Source of the DNA: Butyricicoccus sp.
GTDB lineage: Bacteria > Bacillota > Clostridia > Oscillospirales > Butyricicoccaceae
Direction: 5' to 3'
DNA length: 64,000 nt
Assembly (NCBI GenBank): GCA_020025885.1
Contig: JAHHRJ010000005.1
Span: 5,721-69,720, forward strand
Positions 26,674 through 35,336 of the stretch are shown one piece after another. Made by a program: the position numbers and the translations under genes. A model generated the notes under the pieces. That model ran no database searches. It was given only the letters and a program-made list of their open reading frames with translations, and was not told the origin of the DNA. Positions within the stretch are counted from its first letter, which is position 1. Every line of letters begins with the position of its first letter.

Positions 26674-27330
26674 ATGACAGATGCGCTCATCAATGTAAAC
26701 GGAGATAATGTGCAAACGCTTCAGGTGTTGTTCCTGACGACTGCGATCGCACTGCTTCCGTCCATTGTGATCATGATGACTTGCTTTACACGCATTGTGA
26801 TCTCGCTGTCCTTTCTGCGTACTGCAATGGGTACACAGGCAACACCGCCGAACAATGTACTCGTCGGAATCGCACTGTTTTTGACGCTGTTTATTATGTC
26901 TCCAGTGGTCACACAGATTCAAAAAACAGCATATGAACCCTATATTGCAGAACAAATCACTCAGGAAGAGGCGCTAAATCGAGCGAAAGTTCCCTTGAAA
27001 AAGTTCATGCTGGCGAACACACGACCAAGTTCGCTGGATATGTATTTGGAGCTTTCCAAGACAACTATGACAGAAGATCCAACACAGCTTCCGCTGCGCG
27101 TCATTGTTCCAGCATTTATGACAAGTGAGCTCAAAGAAGCATTCCGAATTGGATTTTTCTTATTTATTCCATTTATGCTAATTGATATCATTGTGTCTTC
27201 TACACTGATGTCTATGGGTATGATCATGCTACCGCCAGCGACGATTGCAATGCCATTTAAGTTGTTGCTCTTTATTTCGATTGATGGTTGGCAGTTGATC
27301 TTCTCAACACTTGCACGAGGTTTTAACTAG
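26674..27330 (+). CDS. fliP: Flagellar export gate protein FliP
   Basis: Core of the FliP-Q-R export gate. Diagnostic segments are IVIMMTCFTRIVISLSFLR and FLFIPFMLIDIIVSSTLMS with GMIMLPP. Four membrane segments are visible. At 218 aa it lacks the long cleavable signal peptide of enterobacterial FliP, like the Bacillus protein. Confidence 0.95.
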   Translation: MTDALINVNGDNVQTLQVLFLTTAIALLPSIVIMMTCFTRIVISLSFLRTAMGTQATPPNNVLVGIALFLTLFIMSPVVTQIQKTAYEPYIAEQITQEEALNRAKVPLKKFMLANTRPSSLDMYLELSKTTMTEDPTQLPLRVIVPAFMTSELKEAFRIGFFLFIPFMLIDIIVSSTLMSMGMIMLPPATIAMPFKLLLFISIDGWQLIFSTLARGFN

Positions 27331-27354
27331 CATGGGCACAGGAGGAGGTGCGCA

Positions 27355-27618
27355 ATGACAAATTCGCAAGTTATGGATGTGATGCATGCAGGTATTTTAG
27401 TTGCAGTCAAGCTTGCTGGACCAATGCTGATTCTCAGCATGGGCGTTGGTGTATTGATTGCGATTTTACAGGCAGCAACACAGATCCATGAACAGACCTT
27501 GTCTTTCGTACCAAAACTCATTCTGATCGCGGTGATATTACTGGTATTTGGCGGTACAATGTTGGAGGTCATGCAGGACTACACCTATGAGCTATTTGCT
27601 TTGATACTAAGTAAGTAG
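27355..27618 (+). CDS. fliQ: Flagellar export gate protein FliQ
   Basis: An 87-aa protein with two membrane helices; LAGPMLILSMGVGVLIAILQ, AATQIHEQTLSFVPK and the C-terminal hydrophobic hairpin are typical. GGAGGAGG precedes the ATG. Located between fliP and fliR as usual. Confidence 0.95.
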   Translation: MTNSQVMDVMHAGILVAVKLAGPMLILSMGVGVLIAILQAATQIHEQTLSFVPKLILIAVILLVFGGTMLEVMQDYTYELFALILSK

Positions 27619-27636
27619 CGGGAAGGAGTCTATGGC

Positions 27637-28401
27637 ATGATCGATTGGGCAGAATGGACGATCCTTACCTATATTTTGATGCGCATGAGTGGATTTATCT
27701 TATTAAATCCACTGCTTGGCAGAAACAATGTGCCAGCTTATGTCAAGGCAGGACTGATTTTTGTGCTGACAGCTGCAATGACTCCATTGGCACCGCCAAC
27801 AGCGCCTGTCCCTGCGACCATCATTGAATATGCGCTGCGACTGCTGCTGGAATTTGGGATCGGCTATGTAGTGGGCTTTGTAACAAGCCTGTTTTTTTAT
27901 GTAATCGTTATGACTGGTGAAGTGATCGATATGCAGATGGGTCTGAATATGTCCAAAGTATATGACCCTTCCTCCAATGTATCACTTTCCTCTGTGGCAT
28001 CGCTGTTAAACATTCTTTTTATTTTGCTGTTTTTTACAGCGGATGGACACATGACTCTGATTCGGATTCTTATGACATCCGGACAGATCGTACCCTTTGG
28101 TGCAGCGCATTTTGGGAATGAATTGGCACAGAGTATTTTAACGTTGTTTGGCAACTGTACGATACTTGGTGTAAAATTGGCATTTCCGATCCTCGCCGCA
28201 GAATTTGTTGGAGAGATGGGAATGGGTATCCTTATGAAGACCATCCCACAAATCAATGTATTTTCCGTTAATGTTGAACTTAAGGTACTGGTTGGACTCC
28301 TGTTATTGCAGATGATGTTCTATCCAATGGGAGATTTTATCTACAAAATGGGTAGTAACATGCTTGTCGCGGTCCAGCAGCAGCTTGTCTTGCTGGGATA
28401 G
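27637..28401 (+). CDS. fliR: Flagellar export gate protein FliR
   Basis: Six-helix gate subunit of 254 aa. Typical blocks are YILMRMSGFILLNPLLG near the N-terminus, GEVIDMQMGLNMSKVYDP and a C-terminal hydrophobic stretch. GGAAGGAG lies upstream of the ATG. It is separate from flhB, not fused as in some clostridia. Confidence 0.94.
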   Translation: MIDWAEWTILTYILMRMSGFILLNPLLGRNNVPAYVKAGLIFVLTAAMTPLAPPTAPVPATIIEYALRLLLEFGIGYVVGFVTSLFFYVIVMTGEVIDMQMGLNMSKVYDPSSNVSLSSVASLLNILFILLFFTADGHMTLIRILMTSGQIVPFGAAHFGNELAQSILTLFGNCTILGVKLAFPILAAEFVGEMGMGILMKTIPQINVFSVNVELKVLVGLLLLQMMFYPMGDFIYKMGSNMLVAVQQQLVLLG

Positions 28402-28440
28402 TCCTTAAGATGCGCCATAGGACTGGGGGGATGACAAGGC

Positions 28441-29511
28441 ATGGCAGGCGCTGATTCTAAAACCGAAAAAGCGACACCCAAGAAACGACGAGACGAACGA
28501 AAGAAAGGCAATATCTTTCTCAGCCGTGATATCGTCGTTGTCGCAACCCTGCTCGCTGGTTTTGCCATTATCCGAGCCGTTTTCCCGATGATCTATGAGA
28601 ATACAGCAGTATTTCTTCGAGATTGTATCGCAATGATCGAGCAAGGCGGAACGCTCAATGAGACGACCACACGTGAGCTCGTTGTCCGTTTTTCCTATCT
28701 GGTCGCTATTTGTGCAGGTCCTATGATGGGAACTGCGATCATTGTAACAATTATTGCAACCGTAGCACAGACAAAACCGATGTTTACTGTGGAAAGCTTG
28801 AAGCCACAGTTTAACAGACTGAGTCCGTTAAAAGGATTTGGTCGCCTATTTTCAGCAAAAAGTCTGATGGAGGTACTGAAAGGTATCATTAAAATCAGTA
28901 TCCTGCTTTATATGATCTATAACTTTGTGCTCAAACACTTAACTATGTTCGCAAAAACGCTTGACACAAATCTAAATGCCTCCATGGCATATATCTTAAA
29001 GATCGTAATGGATATGATCTTACAAGTCGGCATGGCGTTTATTGTGATTTCTGCGTTTGACTTCTTCTACCAATGGTGGAGTTATGAAAAGCAGATCCGT
29101 ATGAGTAAGCAGGAAATCAAAGAAGAATATAAGCAAACAGAAGGCGATCCGCAGATCAAGGGTAAGATCAAGGAAATGCAGCGTCGTATGGCACAAAACC
29201 GCATGATGCAGGCAGTGCCGCAAGCGGATGTGGTGGTCAGAAACCCAACCCATTTTGCAGTTGCACTCCGTTATGACCTTGAGAAAGATGAGGCTCCAGT
29301 TGTTGTAGCAAAGGGAGCAGATCACATTGCACTGAAAATCGTGGAAATTGCAGAGAACAATCAGGTTTCTGTCATTGAGAACCGTCCGCTCGCACGTGCA
29401 CTCTATGCACAGACTGAGATCGGACAGCAGATTCCGCCAGAACACTATGGTGCGATCGCTGATATTCTTGTTTATGTATATAAGCTCAATAACCGTAAGG
29501 TAATTCAATAA
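28441..29511 (+). CDS. flhB: Flagellar export switch protein FlhB
   Basis: FlhB sets export substrate specificity. A Lys/Arg-rich N-terminus (KTEKATPKKRRDERKKGN) is followed by four membrane helices and the cytoplasmic domain with the self-cleavage site NPTH at residues 268-271 in VVVRNPTHFAVAL. Length 356 aa is normal. It probably works with FliK at the hook-to-filament switch. Confidence 0.96.
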   Translation: MAGADSKTEKATPKKRRDERKKGNIFLSRDIVVVATLLAGFAIIRAVFPMIYENTAVFLRDCIAMIEQGGTLNETTTRELVVRFSYLVAICAGPMMGTAIIVTIIATVAQTKPMFTVESLKPQFNRLSPLKGFGRLFSAKSLMEVLKGIIKISILLYMIYNFVLKHLTMFAKTLDTNLNASMAYILKIVMDMILQVGMAFIVISAFDFFYQWWSYEKQIRMSKQEIKEEYKQTEGDPQIKGKIKEMQRRMAQNRMMQAVPQADVVVRNPTHFAVALRYDLEKDEAPVVVAKGADHIALKIVEIAENNQVSVIENRPLARALYAQTEIGQQIPPEHYGAIADILVYVYKLNNRKVIQ

Positions 29512-29540
29512 TGTTTCAAAACAATAACCAGGAGACGTGA

Positions 29541-31613
29541 ATGAAAAGACTGTTTGACAATATCATATCGCTGTTCGTGGTTGTCGTCATCTTATTCCTG
29601 TTGATCCCACTTTCAGCGGGTATGTTGGATGCGATGTTCATCATTAATATTACCCTTTCGCTGATCATTCTGTTGATTACGATGAATATCAGTGAGGCGT
29701 TGGAATTTTCTATTTTCCCCTCACTCTTGCTCATTACAACCCTATTCCGTTTGGGACTGAATATTTCTTCCACGCGTCTGATTTTGACACAGGGCGGCAA
29801 AGCGGGTAAGGTCATCGAAGCATTTGGTAACTTTGTAATTCAGGGCAACATCGTTGTCGGTGTCCTGATCTTCCTTATCATTGTTTTGGTACAGTTTATT
29901 GTTATCACCAAGGGTGCAGAACGTGTATCTGAGGTTGCTGCTCGTTTTACCTTGGACGCAATGCCAGGTAAGCAGATGGCGATCGACGCAGACCTAAGCT
30001 CTGGTCTGATTAACGAACAGGAAGCGCGTATTCGCCGTTATAAGGTACAGAAGGAAGCAGACTTCTACGGCGCAATGGATGGTGCGACCAAGATTGTTAA
30101 GGGCGACGCCATCATGTCCATCATCATTACCACGATTAACTTCATTGCAGGTATCATCATTGGTATGCTGCAAGGCAATATGTCGATTGGTGAAGTATTT
30201 CATATGTACTCCATTGCGACGATTGGTGATGGTCTGGTTTCTCAGCTTCCAGCACTCCTCATCTCTACTGCAACGGGTATGATCGTTACACGTGCAGTAT
30301 CTGAGGGAAGCCTAAACAAGGATGTCATCAAGCAGTTCTTGGCACAGCCGCAGGCACTGATGATGGCTGGCGTGCTGCTCGCTATGTTTGGCGTAATCCC
30401 GAATACACCACACTTACAGCTGTTTGTGATCGCGGCAGGTCTGATCCTGCTCAGCCGATACAGTGCAGCTTCTATGCGTAAGAGCGAGGAAGAAGCACTG
30501 ATGGCAGAGGTACAGCAAACTGATATGGAAGAAGTGGAGGCAGCGCCGCCAGATGAGGCAGATTTCTATAAGGATGTAAACAATGTCTACTCACTGCTCA
30601 CTGTTGAGCCAGTCGAAATGGACTTTGGATATAGCTTGATTCCGATGGTTGACGAGTCCAGCGGCGGCAAACTCATTAGTCGTATCGTCATTTTTCGAAG
30701 GCAGTATGCACAGGATATGGGCTTTGTTATTCCTTCGGTTCGTCTGCGTGACTCAGCAAGTTTGGGCACAAACCAGTATGTGATCAAGATCAAGGATGAA
30801 GAAGTCGCACGCGGTGAGATCCTGATCGATTACTATTTGGCACTGGAGCCATCGAATCCAGCAGGCGAAATCGATGGCATTGAAACGATCGAGCCAGCGT
30901 ATGGTATCCCATCTAAGTGGATTTTGCCAGAGAACAAGGAAATGGCAGAAATCTATGGCTATACGGTTATCGATCCACTGTCTGTTATGATGACACACTT
31001 GTCCGAAACGATCAAAAAACACACATACGAGCTGCTTAGCCGCGCAGAGACCATGCAGCTTGTAGAGACAATTAAGAAAACCTCTCCAGAACTCGTGGAA
31101 GAAGCCTTCCCAAATGTGATTACTTATGCAGGATTCCAGAAAATCCTAGCCAATTTGCTCAAAGAAGGCATCCCCATCAAGGATCTTGGAACAATTTTGG
31201 AATGCATCATTGAAAGCGCTGCGGTGACACACGACAGCGATGTGATCACAGAAAATATCCGTACAGCACTCAAGCGCACGATCACAAGACGCTTCTGCGT
31301 GGATGGACAGCTTCGCGTGATCACATTGGATGCTGAGGTCGAGCGCGCGATCATTGCCAGCCTGACAAAGAATGAACAGGGTGTCTATCTGGCGCTTAGC
31401 CCAGATCTGCTGCAAAAGATGATTGCACAGCTGAGCGATAGTGTGAAAAAGTTTAACAATCTTTCTCAGCCGCCAATCATCCTGACAAGTCATATCATTC
31501 GTGTTTATCTGGCACGCTTGATCGAGCAGTTCTTCCCAAGCATGTATGTACTTTCTTTTAATGAGATCGTAAATACAGTGCAGATCCAGGCGATTGGCAA
31601 TATCACCATGTAA
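29541..31613 (+). CDS. flhA: Flagellar export apparatus protein FlhA
   Basis: FlhA is the main export channel and chaperone-docking protein. Eight membrane helices lie in the first 330 residues. The FHIPEP-region signature includes RVSEVAARFTLDAMPGKQMA and LPALLISTATGMIVTRAVSE. The C-terminal cytosolic domain follows from about 350 to 690. Length 690 aa is normal. flhF and flhG, which usually come next in Bacillota, are absent; fliA follows after 33 bases. Confidence 0.96.
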   Translation: MKRLFDNIISLFVVVVILFLLIPLSAGMLDAMFIINITLSLIILLITMNISEALEFSIFPSLLLITTLFRLGLNISSTRLILTQGGKAGKVIEAFGNFVIQGNIVVGVLIFLIIVLVQFIVITKGAERVSEVAARFTLDAMPGKQMAIDADLSSGLINEQEARIRRYKVQKEADFYGAMDGATKIVKGDAIMSIIITTINFIAGIIIGMLQGNMSIGEVFHMYSIATIGDGLVSQLPALLISTATGMIVTRAVSEGSLNKDVIKQFLAQPQALMMAGVLLAMFGVIPNTPHLQLFVIAAGLILLSRYSAASMRKSEEEALMAEVQQTDMEEVEAAPPDEADFYKDVNNVYSLLTVEPVEMDFGYSLIPMVDESSGGKLISRIVIFRRQYAQDMGFVIPSVRLRDSASLGTNQYVIKIKDEEVARGEILIDYYLALEPSNPAGEIDGIETIEPAYGIPSKWILPENKEMAEIYGYTVIDPLSVMMTHLSETIKKHTYELLSRAETMQLVETIKKTSPELVEEAFPNVITYAGFQKILANLLKEGIPIKDLGTILECIIESAAVTHDSDVITENIRTALKRTITRRFCVDGQLRVITLDAEVERAIIASLTKNEQGVYLALSPDLLQKMIAQLSDSVKKFNNLSQPPIILTSHIIRVYLARLIEQFFPSMYVLSFNEIVNTVQIQAIGNITM

Positions 31614-31646
31614 ATTGACTGCCTGACTGGGAAGGGGACGAGACAC

Positions 31647-32420
31647 ATGTCCGAATGGGAACAAATGAGTGCAGAAGAATTGGTCGCAGAATATCAACGT
31701 ACTGGGCAGCATGAAATCAAGCAAGAGCTGGTTCTGCGTTATATCCATGTTGTGCGAAGTATTGCACTACAAATGCGCGGAGTTTATTTGAATTTTGCGC
31801 AGGTTGATGATATGATAAGTGAGGGTGTTATTGCACTGATGGGCGCAGTGGATAAATTTGACCCCAGCAAAAACGTAAAGTTTGAGACCTATGTTTCCAA
31901 ACGTATTCGTGGTTTGGTGATTGATCTCGCCCGCAGACAAGATTGGGTGTCTCGTGGCGTGCGGCGCAGTGTACGAGAAATCGACCAGATCTCTAACACG
32001 TTGTTCATTGAACTTGGACGTACACCGACCGATCAAGAGATCGCGGACCGTATGGGTGTTTCAGTGGAAAAATATCGGCAGATGCTCAGTAAGACAGGGC
32101 TATGCAATGTTCTTTCCTTAGAAACCATGTTGGAGGATTCTGCGCAGAGTACGCTGGGAGAACAGTTGGTCGCTTCTGGTATAGAAGATCAACCAGAGCT
32201 GCACCTCCAAGAAGAAGAACTCAAACAGGCACTGCGTGACGGCATCAATTCGCTGCTTGAAAATGAACGCATGGTCGTCTCACTTTATTATGAGAAAGAG
32301 CTCAATATGAAAGAGATTGCACAAGTGCTGGAAGTCAGCGAGCCGCGTATTTCGCAGATCCATGCAAATGCGATCCGAAAACTTCGTGCCTATATGGGAA
32401 GATTTATCACAGATATTTAG
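31647..32420 (+). CDS. fliA: RNA polymerase sigma factor FliA/SigD (sigma-28)
   Basis: Directs late flagellar and motility transcription. Region 2 carries FDPSKNVKFETYVSKRIRG, region 3 the GRTPTDQEIADRMGVS block and region 4 the MKEIAQVLEVSEPRISQIHA helix-turn-helix. Length 257 aa fits sigma-28. It closes the long operon, and its stop codon directly abuts a short inverted-repeat element. The anti-sigma factor FlgM is encoded at 62350-62640. Confidence 0.95.
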   Translation: MSEWEQMSAEELVAEYQRTGQHEIKQELVLRYIHVVRSIALQMRGVYLNFAQVDDMISEGVIALMGAVDKFDPSKNVKFETYVSKRIRGLVIDLARRQDWVSRGVRRSVREIDQISNTLFIELGRTPTDQEIADRMGVSVEKYRQMLSKTGLCNVLSLETMLEDSAQSTLGEQLVASGIEDQPELHLQEEELKQALRDGINSLLENERMVVSLYYEKELNMKEIAQVLEVSEPRISQIHANAIRKLRAYMGRFITDI

Positions 32421-32580
32421 GGCGTATCTGAAAACAAAGAAATCGACGAATTTTTCACAGTGCGTGCGTAGATGCAAGGCAAAAAACGCAGGAATCCTTA
32501 ATGGATTCCGAGGATTTTTAACACAGCAGATGCCGCTCATTGTAGAAAAAGACCAGAATTTCGACTGTTCAGATAGCCCC
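32420..32580. repeat. Short intergenic element with terminal inverted repeats (family A)
   Basis: The ends GGGCGTATCTGAA (32420-32432) and the complement of TTCAGATAGCCCC (32568-32580) form 13-base imperfect terminal inverted repeats. Positions 32530-32580 recur in opposite orientation at 63950-64000 with one mismatch in 51. It carries no gene and looks like a MITE-like dispersed repeat. It lies between fliA and the flgF-like gene. Confidence 0.7.
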
Positions 32581-32619
32581 TAACCTTATAAAAAGAAAAG
32601 TAAGAAAGGAGACACTCCT

Positions 32620-33375
32620 GTGTTCAAAGGCTTTTATAATCTCACATCAGGTATGCTATCTCAGACACGTAACCTAGATGTTATTTCAAATAATATGGGT
32701 AATATCAGCACCCCTGGTTATAAAGCGGATACCTATGTAGATACAACATTCCGTGAAATGATGTTCAGTCGTGTGGGTAACCGAGACAAGACTGCTACAC
32801 AAGAGATTGGTCGGCAGACGATGGCTGTTGTACCAAGCATGATCTATACCGATTATACGCATGTTTCTCCAGAAGAAACAGGTCAGCCGCTTGATTTTGC
32901 GATCAATGGGGAAGGTTTCTTTCAAGTGCGGGGAGCAGATGGGAACTACTTTACACGTGGCGGTGCATTCATCGTAGATAATGAAGGATTCCTGACTCTG
33001 CCAAGTCATGGACATGTACTGGACCGAAATGGTCAACCGCTCTATCTTGGAACAGATGACATTCAGGTAGATACAGAAGGCAATATCTTCCGTGGCGATG
33101 GTACACTGGCTGGGCGTCTTGGCGTATTCGATTTCGCAGAAGAATATCAGGATACATTGGCACATGCAGGAGAGGGCGTTTACACCTCTCAGGCACCAGC
33201 ACAGCCTGTGGACAGCCCAATTCAATGGAAGATGCTGGAAAATTCAAATGTAGATATGGTGCGTGAGATGACACGTATGCTGAGCAGTCAGCGTGCTTTG
33301 CAGAGTGCGGCACAGGTGCTCAAAATCTATGATCAATTGATGACAAAGGCAACAACTGATGTTGGTCGTGTATAA
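32620..33375 (+). CDS. flgF: Flagellar basal-body rod protein, FlgF-like
   Basis: Rod/hook family protein of 251 aa. N-terminal axial motif LTSGMLSQTRNLDVISNNM...NISTPGYK, central PLDFAINGEGFFQVRG, and C-terminal ENSNVDMVREMTRMLSSQRA. Start is GTG 32620 after AAGGAG. FlgF and FlgG cannot be separated with certainty by eye; I assign FlgF because it comes first of the pair. Confidence 0.8.
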   Translation: MFKGFYNLTSGMLSQTRNLDVISNNMGNISTPGYKADTYVDTTFREMMFSRVGNRDKTATQEIGRQTMAVVPSMIYTDYTHVSPEETGQPLDFAINGEGFFQVRGADGNYFTRGGAFIVDNEGFLTLPSHGHVLDRNGQPLYLGTDDIQVDTEGNIFRGDGTLAGRLGVFDFAEEYQDTLAHAGEGVYTSQAPAQPVDSPIQWKMLENSNVDMVREMTRMLSSQRALQSAAQVLKIYDQLMTKATTDVGRV

Positions 33376-33390
33376 AAGGAGTGACTGAGT

Positions 33391-34119
33391 ATGAATATGG
33401 GATTCTATTCGGCTGCAACGTCAGCATATTACCAGCAGCAGCGTTTGAATGTTGTTGGTAACAACAGTGCAAATATCAATACAGTTGCATATAAGGCAAA
33501 AAATCCAACATTTTCATCACTGTTATACAGCAGTTTTAATGGTGTAGATGGACCGCTGGTGCGTGGTTCTGGTTCACGTATGGAAAAGGCAGACACTGAT
33601 TTCTCTAAAGGTGCGATGCAGGAGACCATGAATCCGTTGGATTATGCATTAGAAGGTGATGGATTTTTTGCACTGCGCGATATGGAAACTGGAGAAGTAT
33701 CGTATACGCGTGCGGGAAATTTCCAGATGGCACAGATGCAGAATGGTGAGTACTTTGTAACAGATCATTCTGGTCGTCGCTATGTGCTCGATCAGTTGGG
33801 ACAGCCAATCGTGCCAGAGCGCAACGAAAGTGGTGTCATTGACTCAAATCTCAAGCTTCCGCTTGGCGTATTCACATTCCGTCAGAAGAACAATATGCAG
33901 CATTTGGGTGATAACCGTTTTCTGCCCGTTGAAAAGAATGGGCAGCCAATCGCAGCAGAAAATGTAACAGTTATGCAGGGCTATTTGGAAGGTTCCAATA
34001 CCAATATCACCAAGGAGTTTACCAAGGTAATTGAAGCACAGCGTGCATTTTCCTATGCTTTGACCATGGTTCGCACATCAGATGAAGTGGAAACAACAAT
34101 TAATGGATTGCGTGGCTAA
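33391..34119 (+). CDS. flgG: Flagellar basal-body rod protein, FlgG-like
   Basis: Second rod/hook family protein of the pair, 242 aa. It has the motif QQQRLNVVGNNSANINTVAYK, central NPLDYALEGDGFFALRD and C-terminal EGSNTNITKEFTKVIEAQRAFS. The conserved Asn-Ile-Ala-Asn is Asn-Ser-Ala-Asn here. It follows the flgF-like gene after 15 bases. It could equally be labelled FlgF or a distal hook-basal body protein. Confidence 0.78.
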   Translation: MNMGFYSAATSAYYQQQRLNVVGNNSANINTVAYKAKNPTFSSLLYSSFNGVDGPLVRGSGSRMEKADTDFSKGAMQETMNPLDYALEGDGFFALRDMETGEVSYTRAGNFQMAQMQNGEYFVTDHSGRRYVLDQLGQPIVPERNESGVIDSNLKLPLGVFTFRQKNNMQHLGDNRFLPVEKNGQPIAAENVTVMQGYLEGSNTNITKEFTKVIEAQRAFSYALTMVRTSDEVETTINGLRG

Positions 34120-34135
34120 ATAAAAGGAGTAAGGT

Positions 34136-34756
34136 ATGAGAATTAACAGTTTTGAGGAAATCAATGATTTGGCACTCGATACCTTGCGCGAGGTTGGAAG
34201 TATTGGCGCAGGCAATGCAGCAACTGCACTGAGTAGTCTGCTGGGGCGCCGCGTGGATATGAACCTGCCAAGTGTTCGTGTGATGGAATTTAATGAGGCT
34301 GTTGAGAAGATCGGCGGCTTTGAGGCGATTGTCTCTGGTGTACTTGTGAAGCTGGGCGGAGAGATCAATGGCATTATGCTGTGTATTCAGCAAATGGACT
34401 TTATAAATGTAGTTACGAGCAGCATGATGTCTCGTTCCATCAATGATTTTCAGGAGTTAGGTGAAATTGAGACTTCAGCATTGACTGAAGTGGGAAATAT
34501 TATGATTTCCTCTTATATGCGTGCAATTGCAGATCTGTCTGGCATTCAGTTTCAAATGTCTGTACCCAGCCATTCAGTCAATATGCTGGGAGGAATTTTG
34601 ACTGTACCAATGGCTGCATTTGGAAATCAGTCCAATCATGTATTGATGGTTGGCGGTCAGTTCTGCTGTGATGGAGTCGAGGTACATAACGACTTGCTGT
34701 TGTTTCCAGATATCAATTCGCTTAACTATATGTTACATAAATTAGGCGTATTGTAA
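34136..34756 (+). CDS. cheC: CheY-P phosphatase CheC
   Basis: CheC dephosphorylates CheY-P and pairs with CheD. Two CheC half-sites are visible: LDTLREVGSIGAGNAATALS near the N-terminus, where the usual active-site Asn after E-x-G is Ser, and SALTEVGNIMISS near residue 117, which is intact. So probably only the second site is fully catalytic. Length 206 aa. cheD follows after 5 bases. Confidence 0.92.
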   Translation: MRINSFEEINDLALDTLREVGSIGAGNAATALSSLLGRRVDMNLPSVRVMEFNEAVEKIGGFEAIVSGVLVKLGGEINGIMLCIQQMDFINVVTSSMMSRSINDFQELGEIETSALTEVGNIMISSYMRAIADLSGIQFQMSVPSHSVNMLGGILTVPMAAFGNQSNHVLMVGGQFCCDGVEVHNDLLLFPDINSLNYMLHKLGVL

Positions 34757-34770
34757 GCAGGGTGACCATA

Positions 34771-35259
34771 ATGAGTGAAACAGGAAAGATTGTAGTTGGA
34801 ATTGCCGACATGAAAATTGCACGTCAGCAAGGAATGCTAATTACCTATGCATTGGGTTCCTGCATTGGAATTTGTCTCTATGATCCGGTGATCAAGCTGG
34901 GTGGATTGATTCATATCATGCTTCCACTGAATATGGAGGCAGGCAGAGCACATCCGTTTAAGTATGCAGATACAGGCATTCAGCAGACTTTACAGAAAAT
35001 GCAGGCAATGGGCGCAAATATATCACGTATGACAGCCAAGATTGCGGGTGGCGCCAAAATGTTTGAAATGCAGGGCGATGGTGCGCTGGGTAACATTGGT
35101 CACCGAAATGCAGAAAGTGTGAAGATGATGCTGCGAAAGGCTGGCGTCCGCCTCGTGCGCGAGGAGGTTGGAGGAACGGTTGCTCGTACACTTCTGTTCG
35201 ATGCGGCAACAGGTCAGGCATGCATCCGCTCATATGGAAAGCAAGATATTATCATCTGA
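34771..35259 (+). CDS. cheD: Chemoreceptor glutamine deamidase CheD
   Basis: CheD deamidates receptor glutamines and binds CheC. The catalytic triad is visible as Thr25, Cys31 and His48 in TYALGSCIGICLYD and GGLIHIMLP. ATG 34771 (162 aa) is preferred over GTG 34762, which lies in the ribosome binding region. It is adjacent to cheC, as is usual. Confidence 0.94.
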   Translation: MSETGKIVVGIADMKIARQQGMLITYALGSCIGICLYDPVIKLGGLIHIMLPLNMEAGRAHPFKYADTGIQQTLQKMQAMGANISRMTAKIAGGAKMFEMQGDGALGNIGHRNAESVKMMLRKAGVRLVREEVGGTVARTLLFDAATGQACIRSYGKQDIII

Positions 35260-35273
35260 TTTGCAATGAAATG

Positions 35274-35282
35274 TGATATAAT
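35274..35282 (+). promoter_or_regulatory. Extended -10 promoter candidate for cheV
   Basis: TGATATAAT (TGn plus a perfect TATAAT) lies 55 bases before the cheV ATG, right after the cheD stop. It would allow cheV and the HDOD gene to be expressed apart from the upstream genes. Confidence 0.45.
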
Positions 35283-35336
35283 AGAGAAGCAGAAGGGGCG
35301 CACACCAAATGTGCGTGAAGAAGGAGAGTGGTATAA

